This document shows positions 17,037 through 25,364 of a stretch of 64,000 bases of DNA, in pieces (within the stretch, counting starts at the first letter, position 1; every line of letters begins with the position of its first letter). The position numbers were made by a program, and so were the translations under genes. The stretch covers positions 310,001-374,000 of the forward strand of contig NZ_SOBW01000008.1 of NCBI RefSeq assembly GCF_004364975.1, read 5' to 3'. The DNA is from Gelidibacter sediminis. Its GTDB lineage: Bacteria > Bacteroidota > Bacteroidia > Flavobacteriales > Flavobacteriaceae. The notes beneath the pieces are model-generated. The model was not told the origin of the DNA. It ran no database searches and saw only the letters and a list, made by a program, of their open reading frames with translations.

Positions 17037-17585
17037 ATGAAATTCAATAATATAAAAATTGCTGCACTAGCAGTATTGGTATCATTAACTGCATATAACT
17101 GTAGTAATGACGACGACGCGATGGATAATTCAGGACCTGACTTTTCAGGCAACTACGTCCAAGAAGATCAAATGGCAAGGCCAGCGATTAACACGGTATT
17201 TGTAACAACTGGAAACAAAGATGCTTTTAATACAACGGTACCTTCTAAACAGAATGCTGCTTTTCAAGCTGCATTTCAAAGTAGATTACTTGCTTTAAAT
17301 TCTGGATATACAACAAATGCTTTAGGCATGGATGCTGCAACTTTTACCGGTGCGTTGGCTACTGATGTCTTGACGGTTTCCTTAGATGGAAAAACTACAT
17401 TTTTTGACGGTACGAATGTCTTAACAGGTCGTGCATTAGCTGATGATGTAATTGACACAGAACTACTCTTAATTTTTGGAGGGCCAACAGGTGGCGATAA
17501 TGGTGCTGTAACGAGTGATAATGTAAGTGCGAATGATAAACCATTCTCTAATTCATTCCCATACTTGGCAGCGCCACATATGTAA
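17037..17585 (+). CDS. DUF4331-type lipoprotein, C-terminal half
   Basis: A 182-residue lipoprotein with its own signal and lipobox (LTAYNCSNDDD, Cys22). The body carries the C-terminal DUF4331 hallmarks QEDQMARPAINTVFV and GRALADDVIDTELLL. It starts 20 bp after the preceding gene, which holds the N-terminal half. Since each has its own export signal, this is a gene fission or an ancestral two-gene form, not a recent frameshift. The two products probably assemble in the periplasm, with this one anchored to a membrane. Followed by a terminator-like hairpin. Confidence 0.78.
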   Translation: MKFNNIKIAALAVLVSLTAYNCSNDDDAMDNSGPDFSGNYVQEDQMARPAINTVFVTTGNKDAFNTTVPSKQNAAFQAAFQSRLLALNSGYTTNALGMDAATFTGALATDVLTVSLDGKTTFFDGTNVLTGRALADDVIDTELLLIFGGPTGGDNGAVTSDNVSANDKPFSNSFPYLAAPHM

Positions 17586-17591
17586 TTATAT

Positions 17592-17632
17592 AATCCCTGA
17601 ACTCGCACTCACGTTAGTTCAGGGTTATTTTA
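17592..17632 (+). terminator. Hairpin after the DUF4331 pair
   Basis: Stem ATCCCTGAACT / AGTTCAGGGTTAT with a loop of about 12 bases, followed by ATTTTAC. The weak U tract may give only partial termination before the downstream TPR and receptor genes. Confidence 0.6.
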
Positions 17633-17644
17633 CAATACTCATAA

Positions 17645-17690
17645 CAAAAACTCAAAAACTCAAAAACTCAAAAACTCAAAAACTCAAAAA
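17645..17690. repeat. Octanucleotide tandem repeat (CAAAAACT)5 before the TPR lipoprotein gene
   Basis: Five perfect 8-bp units at 17645-17684 plus a partial sixth end 10 bp before the ATG at 17700. The tract replaces the normal 5' leader and lies where changes in unit number would alter initiation or promoter spacing. Confidence 0.85.
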
Positions 17691-17699
17691 ATCAAACTC

Positions 17700-18989
17700 A
17701 TGAATTCACACTATATCTTATCACTTTTTACTTTGGTGATCCTAAGTAGTTGTAGCACATCTCCGAATAAAGTTAGTGATGTTTCAGATTATAATGATTA
17801 TCTGAATGTTGCAGAAAACAAAACGATGATGGATGCACAAAAAGACTACGATTTTTGGACTGCAAAATCTGCTGAGGCTCATAATCCATATTCTTATGCA
17901 AGTCAGATTGCAAATTCACAGTCGGCTTTATTTGCTACAACTGGAAATATTGATTACTTAAAATCAGCCGAAACACATTTAGTTCAACTGAATCAATCTA
18001 ACAACTACAGTGTTTCTGGTCCGATGAGAAGCTTAGCGGCCAATTACATATCACAACATAAATTTAAGGAAGCTTTGCAATTATTGAATAAAGCTGAAAT
18101 GAATGGCGATAATCTGGACGGTACCAAAAAAATGCTATTTGATGTGCATTTGGAATTGGGAAATTACAAACTGGCCAAAACCTATTTAGAAGGCTTCGCG
18201 AACATGTCAGATTTTGATTATTTGATCCGACTCTCCAAATGGAGTGACCATCAAGGCAATTTAGATGCTGCTATCCAATACATGGAAAAAGCTAAAGTAA
18301 TCGCAGAAGCATCTAATTTGGATGGCATTAAACAATGGTCTTATACTAACTTGGCCGATTTTTATGGACATGCCGGTAGAATTGAGGATTCGTATACCCA
18401 TTTCTTAAAAGCACTGGAATTGGATCCAAATGATGCCTATGCTAAAAAAGGTATCGCCTGGATCGTTTATTCTCATGAGAAAAACCCGGATGAGGCCTTA
18501 CGCATTTTAAATACGGTAATGAAAGATTACCATGCTCCAGACTATTACCTATTAAAATCAGAAATTTTTGAGTTTAAAGGAGATTTAACATCTAAGAATG
18601 AACAATTGGCGCTCTACCATGATGCGGTTAAAAATGAAGCTTACGGTGTTATGTACAATCAATATAACGTGCAATTATACACCCAGGAGAATCATAATTT
18701 ACTGGAGGCCATTGCCATTGCAAAAATAGAAGTAGAAAACCGTCCAACACCACATTCTTATGATTTATTGGCTTGGTCTTATTTTAAAAACGGACAATTG
18801 CAGGAAGCATTACAATTGACTAAAAACCATGTATTAGGACATACTTCGGAACCTAAGGCGTTATACCATAGTGCTGAAATATTAAAGGCTTCCGGTAATT
18901 TAGAAAAGGTAAAGGAACTCAAACCAGATCTCATGGCAAGTTCATATGAATTGGGACCGATAATGGCAGAAAAAGTAAGCAAACTATAA
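17700..18989 (+). CDS. Tetratricopeptide-repeat lipoprotein
   Basis: A 429-residue lipoprotein (lipobox LSSCSTSP, Cys18). From about residue 85 on it is made of TPR-like helix pairs, for example FKEALQLLNKAEMNGDN, GNLDAAIQYMEKAKVI, GRIEDSYTHFLKALELDPND and GQLQEALQL. TPR domains are protein-binding scaffolds; no enzymatic motif is seen. It starts next to an octamer repeat and ends 12 bp before the TonB-dependent receptor gene, so it is probably translated together with the receptor. Likely periplasmic face of a membrane. Partner unknown, the receptor or the DUF4331 proteins being obvious candidates. Confidence 0.8.
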   Translation: MNSHYILSLFTLVILSSCSTSPNKVSDVSDYNDYLNVAENKTMMDAQKDYDFWTAKSAEAHNPYSYASQIANSQSALFATTGNIDYLKSAETHLVQLNQSNNYSVSGPMRSLAANYISQHKFKEALQLLNKAEMNGDNLDGTKKMLFDVHLELGNYKLAKTYLEGFANMSDFDYLIRLSKWSDHQGNLDAAIQYMEKAKVIAEASNLDGIKQWSYTNLADFYGHAGRIEDSYTHFLKALELDPNDAYAKKGIAWIVYSHEKNPDEALRILNTVMKDYHAPDYYLLKSEIFEFKGDLTSKNEQLALYHDAVKNEAYGVMYNQYNVQLYTQENHNLLEAIAIAKIEVENRPTPHSYDLLAWSYFKNGQLQEALQLTKNHVLGHTSEPKALYHSAEILKASGNLEKVKELKPDLMASSYELGPIMAEKVSKL

Positions 18990-19001
18990 AAGTGGACACC
19001 T

Positions 19002-21236
19002 ATGAAACTTGTAAATTTAACAACATTGTTTGCGGTGTTGGGTGGTATCGCTCTGGCGCATTCCCAACAAATAAAAGGTAAGATTACGGATCAACAAAAC
19101 CAACCTTTAGAAGCTGCCTACGTATATAATATTAATAGTAAAAGTCATGCCCACACGTCGGAAAACGGTGTGTTTATTATCGAAAACAATAGGGTAGGTG
19201 ACAGTCTAAAAATAGGACTGTTAGGCTACGAAACTAGAATTGTTACCTTGAACGCTTCCAACTTTTCACAGATGATTACCACGATTCTTCAAGAAAAGAC
19301 ATTTCAATTGGATGAGATGGTGCTTACAGAAGAGCTGAATCCGGTAAGTACAATCAGTCGTTTGGATTTAAATACCAACCCGCTGAACTCCTCACAGGAA
19401 GCCTTGCGGAAAATTCCAGGTTTGATTATAGGTCAGCATGCCGGTGGTGGTAAGGCAGAACAAATATTCTTAAGAGGTTTTGATATTGATCATGGTACGG
19501 ATATTTCCATTTCAGTAGACGGAATGCCAGTAAATATGGTTTCTCATGCCCACGGACAAGGCTATAGCGATTTGCATTTCCTTATCCCAGAAACGGTTAA
19601 TAAGATTGATTTTGGAAAAGGACCTTATTCGGCTAAGCATGGCGATTTTGCCACTGCAGGTTATGTCGATTTTTCTACCCGAGATGTCTTGAAAGAAAGT
19701 TCAATATCCGTTACTGCAGGACAGTTTAATAGTTTGCGGACCTTAGGTTTATTCAATCTATTGGAAACTACGACAAATCAAAATGCCTATATCGCAGCCG
19801 AATATTTAGCGAATGATGGACCTTATGAATCCCCTCAAAACTTTGATCGGATCAATATTTTTGGCAAATATGTGGCCTTTTCTCCCAATAATGATAAGAT
19901 ATCCTTAACAGCGTCGCATTTTACAAGTGGGTGGGATGCTTCAGGACAAATTCCGCAGCGTGCAGTTGATAGTGGAATGATTTCAAGATTTGGAGCCATT
20001 GACGATACTGAAGGTGGCGAAACGGAACGCACCAATTTAAATGTGCAACTCAGCAAGCGCTTATCCAATAAAACGACGTTTAAAACCAATGCCTATTATT
20101 CGCATTACACATTTGAACTGTATTCTAATTTCACCTTCTTTTTAGAAGATCCTATCAACGGTGATCAAATTAAACAAAAGGAAAACCGAAACATATTCGG
20201 CCTGAATACGTCGCTTGTTCATGATACCAATATAGGAAATACGCCATTGACGTTAACCTCCGGTTTAGGATTTAGAAAAGATAGGGTAGATGGTATTGAA
20301 TTATCGCACACTTTAAACAGAAGCACGATTTTAGAACACCTGCAATTGGGCGATTTAAATGAAACGAACGTTAATGCCTTTATAAATGCCGAGTTTGAAT
20401 TAGGGAAATTCAGGATTGCCCCAGCCTTGCGTTTGGATTATTTTAAATTTTTATACCAAGATCAATTGCAATCAGAATACCAGAATCTTGCAGAAACTAA
20501 GGCTATAGTGAGTCCGAAGTTTAATTTTTACTGGGATGTAAAAGATAACTATCAAGTCTTTTTAAAGTCAGGTATTGGGTTTCATAGCAATGACACTCGG
20601 GTTGTTGTGGCCAATCAAGGTAAAGAAATCTTGCCACGAGCTTATGGTGTGGACTTAGGCGATATTTGGAAACCATTTCCAAACTTAGTTGTAAACACTA
20701 CGCTATGGTATTTGTTTTTAGAACAAGAATTTGTCTATGTGGGCGATGCGGGAATTGTAGAGCCTAGTGGCAAAACAGAACGTTACGGCTTGGATTTTGG
20801 ATTTCGTTACCAATTTAATGATTATCTGTTTTTAGATACTGATATGACACTGACTCACGCTAGAAGTACAGAAGATCCTAAAGGCCAAAATTACATTCCG
20901 CTGGCGCCAAGCTTTACCATGGCAGGAGGCTTATCCCTTAACGAATGGAACGGTTTTTCTGGAGGCTTACGTTACAGATTTATAGATGACCGACCTGCAA
21001 ATGAAGATAATTCTATAGTGGCGAAAGGTTATTTTATTACGGATATGAATGCCAATTACAAGTTTGATAGTATCACTATAGGATTTGCTATTGAAAATCT
21101 ATTTGATGTGGCCTGGAATGAAACCCAGTTTGCCACGGAATCAAGACTTCAAAATGAAGCGCAAGCGGTAGAAGAAATTCATTTTACACCTGGAACACCA
21201 TTTTTTATTAAAGGCACTATTGCCTATACTTTTTAA
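19002..21236 (+). CDS. TonB-dependent receptor with carboxypeptidase-like N-terminal domain
   Basis: A 744-residue outer-membrane transporter. A signal peptide (1-21) is followed by a CarboxypepD_reg-like beta domain (about 23-95: KGKITDQQNQPLEAAYVYN). The plug domain covers about 105-225 with LRKIPGLIIGQHAGGG and FLRGFDIDHGTDISISVDGM. The 22-strand barrel ends in IAYTF with terminal Phe. The plug carries His-rich stretches around residues 160-185, which would suit a metal or metallophore ligand. Substrate not determined. It closes a set of DUF4331 x2, TPR lipoprotein and receptor. Confidence 0.9.
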   Translation: MKLVNLTTLFAVLGGIALAHSQQIKGKITDQQNQPLEAAYVYNINSKSHAHTSENGVFIIENNRVGDSLKIGLLGYETRIVTLNASNFSQMITTILQEKTFQLDEMVLTEELNPVSTISRLDLNTNPLNSSQEALRKIPGLIIGQHAGGGKAEQIFLRGFDIDHGTDISISVDGMPVNMVSHAHGQGYSDLHFLIPETVNKIDFGKGPYSAKHGDFATAGYVDFSTRDVLKESSISVTAGQFNSLRTLGLFNLLETTTNQNAYIAAEYLANDGPYESPQNFDRINIFGKYVAFSPNNDKISLTASHFTSGWDASGQIPQRAVDSGMISRFGAIDDTEGGETERTNLNVQLSKRLSNKTTFKTNAYYSHYTFELYSNFTFFLEDPINGDQIKQKENRNIFGLNTSLVHDTNIGNTPLTLTSGLGFRKDRVDGIELSHTLNRSTILEHLQLGDLNETNVNAFINAEFELGKFRIAPALRLDYFKFLYQDQLQSEYQNLAETKAIVSPKFNFYWDVKDNYQVFLKSGIGFHSNDTRVVVANQGKEILPRAYGVDLGDIWKPFPNLVVNTTLWYLFLEQEFVYVGDAGIVEPSGKTERYGLDFGFRYQFNDYLFLDTDMTLTHARSTEDPKGQNYIPLAPSFTMAGGLSLNEWNGFSGGLRYRFIDDRPANEDNSIVAKGYFITDMNANYKFDSITIGFAIENLFDVAWNETQFATESRLQNEAQAVEEIHFTPGTPFFIKGTIAYTF

Positions 21237-21311
21237 ATAATACGATTTTAAGTCTGATATTGTTAAGACAATAAGACTTGCACAAATGAATAGAGTTCAT
21301 TTTGTAAAGAG

Positions 21312-21336
21312 ACCACGTGAGTTGTGGTAGTTTTTT
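21312..21336 (+). terminator. Possible weak terminator after the receptor gene
   Basis: A short stem ACCAC / GTGGT (21313-21317 and 21325-21329) precedes a six-T run. A longer 9-bp inverted repeat GGAAAGCAC / GTGCTTTCC lies at 21353-21392 without a T tract. The rest of 21237-21514 shows nothing else. Confidence 0.4.
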
Positions 21337-21514
21337 AGAGTTTTTTGTTAGTGGAAAGCACTTGGCCATAGAGATAGGGTTAGGTGCTTTCCTAATTATA
21401 GTCTTGAGGTTGTTTTGATTTAGTCAAGAGGATTCAAAAGTTCTTTTTTTGGCAGTTAGAACGGTTTTAATAGTACGATTCGATATTGAAATCTATAGTT
21501 TAGGAACTATGCAG

Positions 21515-22978
21515 CTATTTATATTTCAAAGATTCATGAACTTTGATGTACTCTTGCTGATCATCAGCAAGCACCATTAAAGTGTCGCCTGCTTTTATCT
21601 CAGTGGAGCCGCCAGGGCGGATAAACTGATTGTCGCGTTTAATCATGATGATAAACGCTGATCTTGGGAAATTCAGATCTACAATACGCTTATTAACTGC
21701 GAAAAAATCAGGCGAAATCGAGAATTCCTGCAATGACGATTTTGGTAGTTCTAAAAGCAATTGGTCTACCTCGTTAATGATCTTCGATTTTTCAGGCAAT
21801 CCTACATTGAGCCATTTTGCTAAAACGGACAAAGTGGTGCCTTGAATCAAAATTGACGTAACAGAGATGAAAAAGACGATACTGAAAATCATATTCGCTT
21901 TTTCAATTCCTGCTAAGAGTGGATACGTTGCAAATACAATCGGTACGGCGCCTCGCAATCCTACCCAAGAAATATAGAAACGGCGTCTTAATTTCATTTT
22001 GAAAAACACTAAACTGATAAAGACACCAACAGGGCGAGCAATGAAAATAAGAAATAATGAAATGAGCATTCCAATGCCAATATAAGGCACTATTTGAGAA
22101 GGAAAGACTAACAATCCTAAGGTAAGGAAGAGTACTATTTGCATCAACCAAGCCAATCCATCAAACATTTTTAATATAGTAGCTTTATGAATAATATCCT
22201 GATTGCCCAAATACACTGCACAAATATATATGGCAAGGAATCCGTTTCCACCCACAAAATCTGTCGCAGAAAATGTGATGAACATAAGCGCTATGACCAA
22301 TACTGGATAAAGACCTTCAAAATCAAGTTTAATTCTATTGATAATATATTTGCTTGCATATCCAAATCCAAACCCTGCAGTAGCCCCTACTACCATCTGC
22401 TGAAGAAACATAGGGATTATGGACGCCAAACCTTGATCTTGATTGATTACTAGGGTCAAGAAAGCAATGGTCAGCACATACGCCATCGGGTCATTGCTAC
22501 CACTTTCCAACTCTAATGTTGGTCTGAGGTTTGTTTTTAGGGCGAGATTTTTAGAGCGTAAAATGGAGAATACGGCCGCAGCATCAGTGGAAGACACAAT
22601 AGATCCTAATAGCAAACTTTCATATATGGTGAAATCAGTAACATAATACACAAAAGTGCCTAGTGATACTGCGGTTAACAAAACCCCTAGGGTGGATAGC
22701 ATAATTCCTTCTTTAAGAACGGGTTTTATAGAACTCCAGTTGGTGTCCAATCCACCAGAAAATAAGATGAAATTCAGTGAGATGATACCGATAAGCTGCG
22801 CGTAACTTGGATTATTAAAACGAATATCACCAATACCATCTGAGCCAGCCAGCATGCCGATAGCCAAAAACAAAATTAATGTTGGTACGCCAAATTTATA
22901 GGATGTTTTTCCGACAATAACGCTGATAAAAAGTAATAACGAACCAACTAATAAAATGTTTTCAATGGTTAATTGCAT
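21515..22978 (-). CDS. Potassium/proton antiporter, CvrA/NhaP2 type
   Basis: A 487-residue inner-membrane CPA1 cation/proton antiporter. About 12-13 membrane segments fill residues 1-390, including the exchanger core FSGGLDTNWSSIKP, the discontinuous helix SIVSSTDAAAVFSIL and the family signature LESGSNDPMAY, whose acidic residues bind the ion. The C-terminal part (about 400-487) is a TrkA_C-like cytoplasmic regulatory domain ending GGSTEIKAGDTLMVL. It exports K+ or Na+ for H+ and helps ion and volume control. Monocistronic. Confidence 0.88.
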   Translation of the reverse strand: MQLTIENILLVGSLLLFISVIVGKTSYKFGVPTLILFLAIGMLAGSDGIGDIRFNNPSYAQLIGIISLNFILFSGGLDTNWSSIKPVLKEGIMLSTLGVLLTAVSLGTFVYYVTDFTIYESLLLGSIVSSTDAAAVFSILRSKNLALKTNLRPTLELESGSNDPMAYVLTIAFLTLVINQDQGLASIIPMFLQQMVVGATAGFGFGYASKYIINRIKLDFEGLYPVLVIALMFITFSATDFVGGNGFLAIYICAVYLGNQDIIHKATILKMFDGLAWLMQIVLFLTLGLLVFPSQIVPYIGIGMLISLFLIFIARPVGVFISLVFFKMKLRRRFYISWVGLRGAVPIVFATYPLLAGIEKANMIFSIVFFISVTSILIQGTTLSVLAKWLNVGLPEKSKIINEVDQLLLELPKSSLQEFSISPDFFAVNKRIVDLNFPRSAFIIMIKRDNQFIRPGGSTEIKAGDTLMVLADDQQEYIKVHESLKYK

Positions 22979-23085
22979 GCGTTTTTCTTTTTTTTATGGA
23001 TTCAAGCGAAGATACTTTTTTTTCTTTTCAAAATTTTGAGAGTGTTTAAAGGAATAGTCGTTATGAAATTAAAATATTCCGCAAT

Positions 23086-23115
23086 AAAAAAAGCACCAAC
23101 AAACGTTGGTGCTTT
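23086..23115 (-). terminator. Terminator of the sigma/anti-sigma operon
   Basis: Perfect 11-bp inverted repeat AAAGCACCAAC / GTTGGTGCTTT (23090-23100, 23105-23115) with a 4-nt loop. On the minus strand the second arm runs into a T tract, placing it directly after the anti-sigma stop. Confidence 0.85.
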
Positions 23116-23137
23116 AAGATATATGTTGAAAGTCTAT

Positions 23138-23959
23138 TTAAGGTGCCGCAGCTACCACAACTCCTAAGGTATACAATTGGTCCATGGTAGGTGTTTCACT
23201 ACCACCTTCAGGCTCTAAAGTGATTCCAAAAGCTTCACTCTCGTTAGCGTTGGCAATGGCAAATATTTTGTTGTCATCTGAATTAAAATTGTCAATAGTA
23301 CCTAAACTCGTAGGTGTTAACGGATTCAATTTTAAAGACCATACTTGGTACACTTTACCAGCAGGTGCTTCAGGCAGACCTTGGGCATCTAGATAAATGC
23401 TGTTGTCTTTCTTGTTCCAATACACCTTAGCGTAGGTGTTTGCAAATTCACCCTGTCCCCCCAGCGGTACTGAAATGATATCTTTGTCACGTAAAATGTT
23501 CAATAGGTTTTTGGATGCGGCAAGGTCTGTTTTTGCGTTTGCAATTTGCTCTTCTAAATACGCATTCTCTATTTCGGCAGTCGTTAAGTTGGATTTTAGA
23601 TTGTTAGTTTGATTTAATGTCCAAAGCAATCCAGCGCCAATAATAAAGGCAGCAGCCCAGCCTGTATAAGTAATCCAGTTGTATTTAGGTTTTACAATAG
23701 AAATCACTTTAGGGATCGACTCTCTATTTGCAGATTGATTTTGAACCCTTGTTTTAATAGGTTCAAATAAATCAGCAGTAGTATTCGGAGCTGCAGCAGC
23801 AGTTAATTTTTTGATGGCAGCCTCAATCTGTTCTACTTCCTTCTGTATTTCCGGATGTTGTTGCATCAAACGGTACACCTCTCTATTTTCTTGATCAGAA
23901 AGGGCGCCAGCGACGTACAATTCTAAAATTCCAGATGCTATGTAAGCGGTTATATCCAT
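23138..23959 (-). CDS. RskA-family anti-sigma factor
   Basis: A 273-residue single-pass membrane protein, counted from ATG 23959. An N-terminal cytoplasmic anti-sigma domain (about 1-80, with GILELYVAGALSDQENREV) lacks the classic zinc-binding HxxxCxxC. A membrane segment lies near 125-145 (YTGWAAAFIIGAGLLWTL). A coiled-coil stretch and the periplasmic RskA domain follow (PAGKVYQVWSLKLNPLTPTSLG). It should hold the adjacent sigma factor inactive until a signal triggers release. The ATG lies one base after the sigma-factor stop, so translation is coupled. Confidence 0.87.
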   Translation of the reverse strand: MDITAYIASGILELYVAGALSDQENREVYRLMQQHPEIQKEVEQIEAAIKKLTAAAAPNTTADLFEPIKTRVQNQSANRESIPKVISIVKPKYNWITYTGWAAAFIIGAGLLWTLNQTNNLKSNLTTAEIENAYLEEQIANAKTDLAASKNLLNILRDKDIISVPLGGQGEFANTYAKVYWNKKDNSIYLDAQGLPEAPAGKVYQVWSLKLNPLTPTSLGTIDNFNSDDNKIFAIANANESEAFGITLEPEGGSETPTMDQLYTLGVVVAAAP

Positions 23960-23960
23960 A

Positions 23961-24494
23961 TTATTGAAGTACAATAGTTCTTAATTCGTTAATGCAATTT
24001 CTGTTCCGTGTTTTAATTGTGCCAATAGGCATGTCAAGTGTTTCTGAAGCCTCCTTTTGGGTATAGCCCTTAAAGTAAAGCAGTTCAATAACTTCAATGC
24101 ATTTTTTAGCAAGTTGACTCACAAATTTTTTAATTCCAATGGCGTCAGTCTGATCATCCAAACTATCACCGTGGGCCAGAATATCTACGAAATATTCGGC
24201 ACCTAGGTTTTTTTTAGAATTCTTAAAGGCTTTTGAACGGGTTTTGTCAATGGCCGCATTTCTGGCAATGTTCAGGATCCAAGTAAAGAATCGTCCCTTT
24301 TCTGCCGAATAGCTGGCAGCATTGTTCCAAGCTTTGATAAACACATCCTGCATCAATTCTTCAGCAATATCATGATCTCTCACAATGTTGTAGATAACGC
24401 CATGCATACTCTTACTATACATGTTATAAAGCTCCTCAAATGCTTTGACGTCCTTCTGTTGGAATTTTGTGATCAATAGTTCTAATTGCTGCAT
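23961..24494 (-). CDS. ECF-type RNA polymerase sigma factor
   Basis: A 177-residue sigma-70 family protein with only regions 2 and 4. Region 2 (about 10-80) has FEELYNMYSKSMHGVIYNI and DVFIKAWNNAASY. Region 4 (about 120-175) has the helix-turn-helix GYTQKEASETLDMPIGTIKTR. It directs RNA polymerase to a stress regulon controlled by the RskA-type partner encoded one base downstream. The direct targets are not visible, though the Cu/Zn superoxide dismutase next door is a candidate. Confidence 0.92.
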   Translation of the reverse strand: MQQLELLITKFQQKDVKAFEELYNMYSKSMHGVIYNIVRDHDIAEELMQDVFIKAWNNAASYSAEKGRFFTWILNIARNAAIDKTRSKAFKNSKKNLGAEYFVDILAHGDSLDDQTDAIGIKKFVSQLAKKCIEVIELLYFKGYTQKEASETLDMPIGTIKTRNRNCINELRTIVLQ

Positions 24495-24531
24495 AAAGTT
24501 TTGTTTTTAGGAAATATTGCTGAAAATTAAG

Positions 24532-24557
24532 AAAAGCCACCTTTTATAGTGGCTTTT
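24532..24557 (-). terminator. Terminator after the superoxide dismutase gene
   Basis: Inverted repeat AAAAGCCAC / GTGGCTTTT (24532-24540, 24549-24557), 8-nt loop. It lies between sodC and the sigma factor on the minus strand, so sodC is separately transcribed. Confidence 0.75.
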
Positions 24558-24585
24558 AATGTTATTTAGATATAACGTATAAATA

Positions 24586-25164
24586 TTATTTAATAATACC
24601 TCCACAACTAACGCGTCCACCTGCATTACCTGTTGGTTGCGTTTTAAAGTCGTCAACACCTTCGTGAATTATGATAGCTTTACCAACAATATCTTTGTTG
24701 GCATCTCCACATCCAATACACCATTCATCTGTAGTAACAGTTATAGTTCCGTTTCCATTGGCATCAGCTTTAAAGTTTCCGATATCACCTTTATGGTAAC
24801 CATCTGGGCTTCCCCATTTACCGTGTGGTTGATTTGTTGGGTTCCAATGTCCACCGGATGATGTCCCATCATCTGCTGAACAGTCAGCTTTTTCATGAAG
24901 ATGAATAGCGTGTTCACCTTCTTTAAGTCCACCAACAACTGCAACCATGGTAACGGTGCCATCTTCTTCAGTAAACACAGCGTTTCCTTTTACAGTACTT
25001 CCGCTTTTAGGCTCTAAGGCTACCTGCATTTTCTTAATGTCAACAGTCTTAGTTTCCTCTATTTCTTCTATTACTTCTGTCTTAGTTTCTTTCTTGTCTT
25101 TTTTACAAGATGTAGTCATGGTCAGTGCAAATACTGCAATGAAAATGAATGATAATCGTTTCAT
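24586..25164 (-). CDS. sodC: Cu/Zn superoxide dismutase lipoprotein
   Basis: Converts superoxide to H2O2 and O2 in the periplasm or at the cell surface. The 192 residues begin with a lipoprotein signal (MTTSCKKDKK, Cys20) and a charged spacer. The enzyme fold follows: HAIHLHEKADCS (copper His pair and disulfide Cys), GGHWNPTNQPHG (bridging His), GDIGNFKAD, then IIIHEGVDDF and GNAGGRVSCG with the second copper His and closing Cys. All ligands are present. It uses copper, as do the respiratory enzymes further along the window. Confidence 0.93.
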   Translation of the reverse strand: MKRLSFIFIAVFALTMTTSCKKDKKETKTEVIEEIEETKTVDIKKMQVALEPKSGSTVKGNAVFTEEDGTVTMVAVVGGLKEGEHAIHLHEKADCSADDGTSSGGHWNPTNQPHGKWGSPDGYHKGDIGNFKADANGNGTITVTTDEWCIGCGDANKDIVGKAIIIHEGVDDFKTQPTGNAGGRVSCGGIIK

Positions 25165-25306
25165 ATGTTTAAGTTATTTAGTGTTTAATGATTAAAGTTA
25201 CTATTTATTTAGGGCTTAAACAACCATCTATGTTAATTTCAGTAACTCCTGCTTTATTGTCATTTGATCTTCAATTCATAAAATTACAGGAAAGGGAATT
25301 GCGTGT

Positions 25307-25350
25307 ATGACTTATATCATATTTTTTATAGCCGATTTAGAATAATTTTG
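25307..25350 (+). promoter_or_regulatory. CRP/FNR-type box and promoter of hemN
   Basis: Palindrome ATGA-CTTATA-TCAT at 25307-25320 is followed by -7 element TAATTTTG at 25343-25350. The box centre (25313.5) is 29.5 nt before the first base of the -7 element, the position of a class II activator. The same geometry recurs at nirK, nosC, ccoS and ccoI. Confidence 0.75.
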
Positions 25351-25364
25351 CCTCAAACATAAGT

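Noticed and set aside
16367-17585. DUF4331 genes as one gene broken by a frameshift
   Set aside because: The second half has its own start, signal peptide and lipobox, so it is a separate gene.
17645-17690. Short repeats as a possible CRISPR-like array
   Set aside because: Units are 8 bp and contiguous without spacers; it is a simple tandem repeat.
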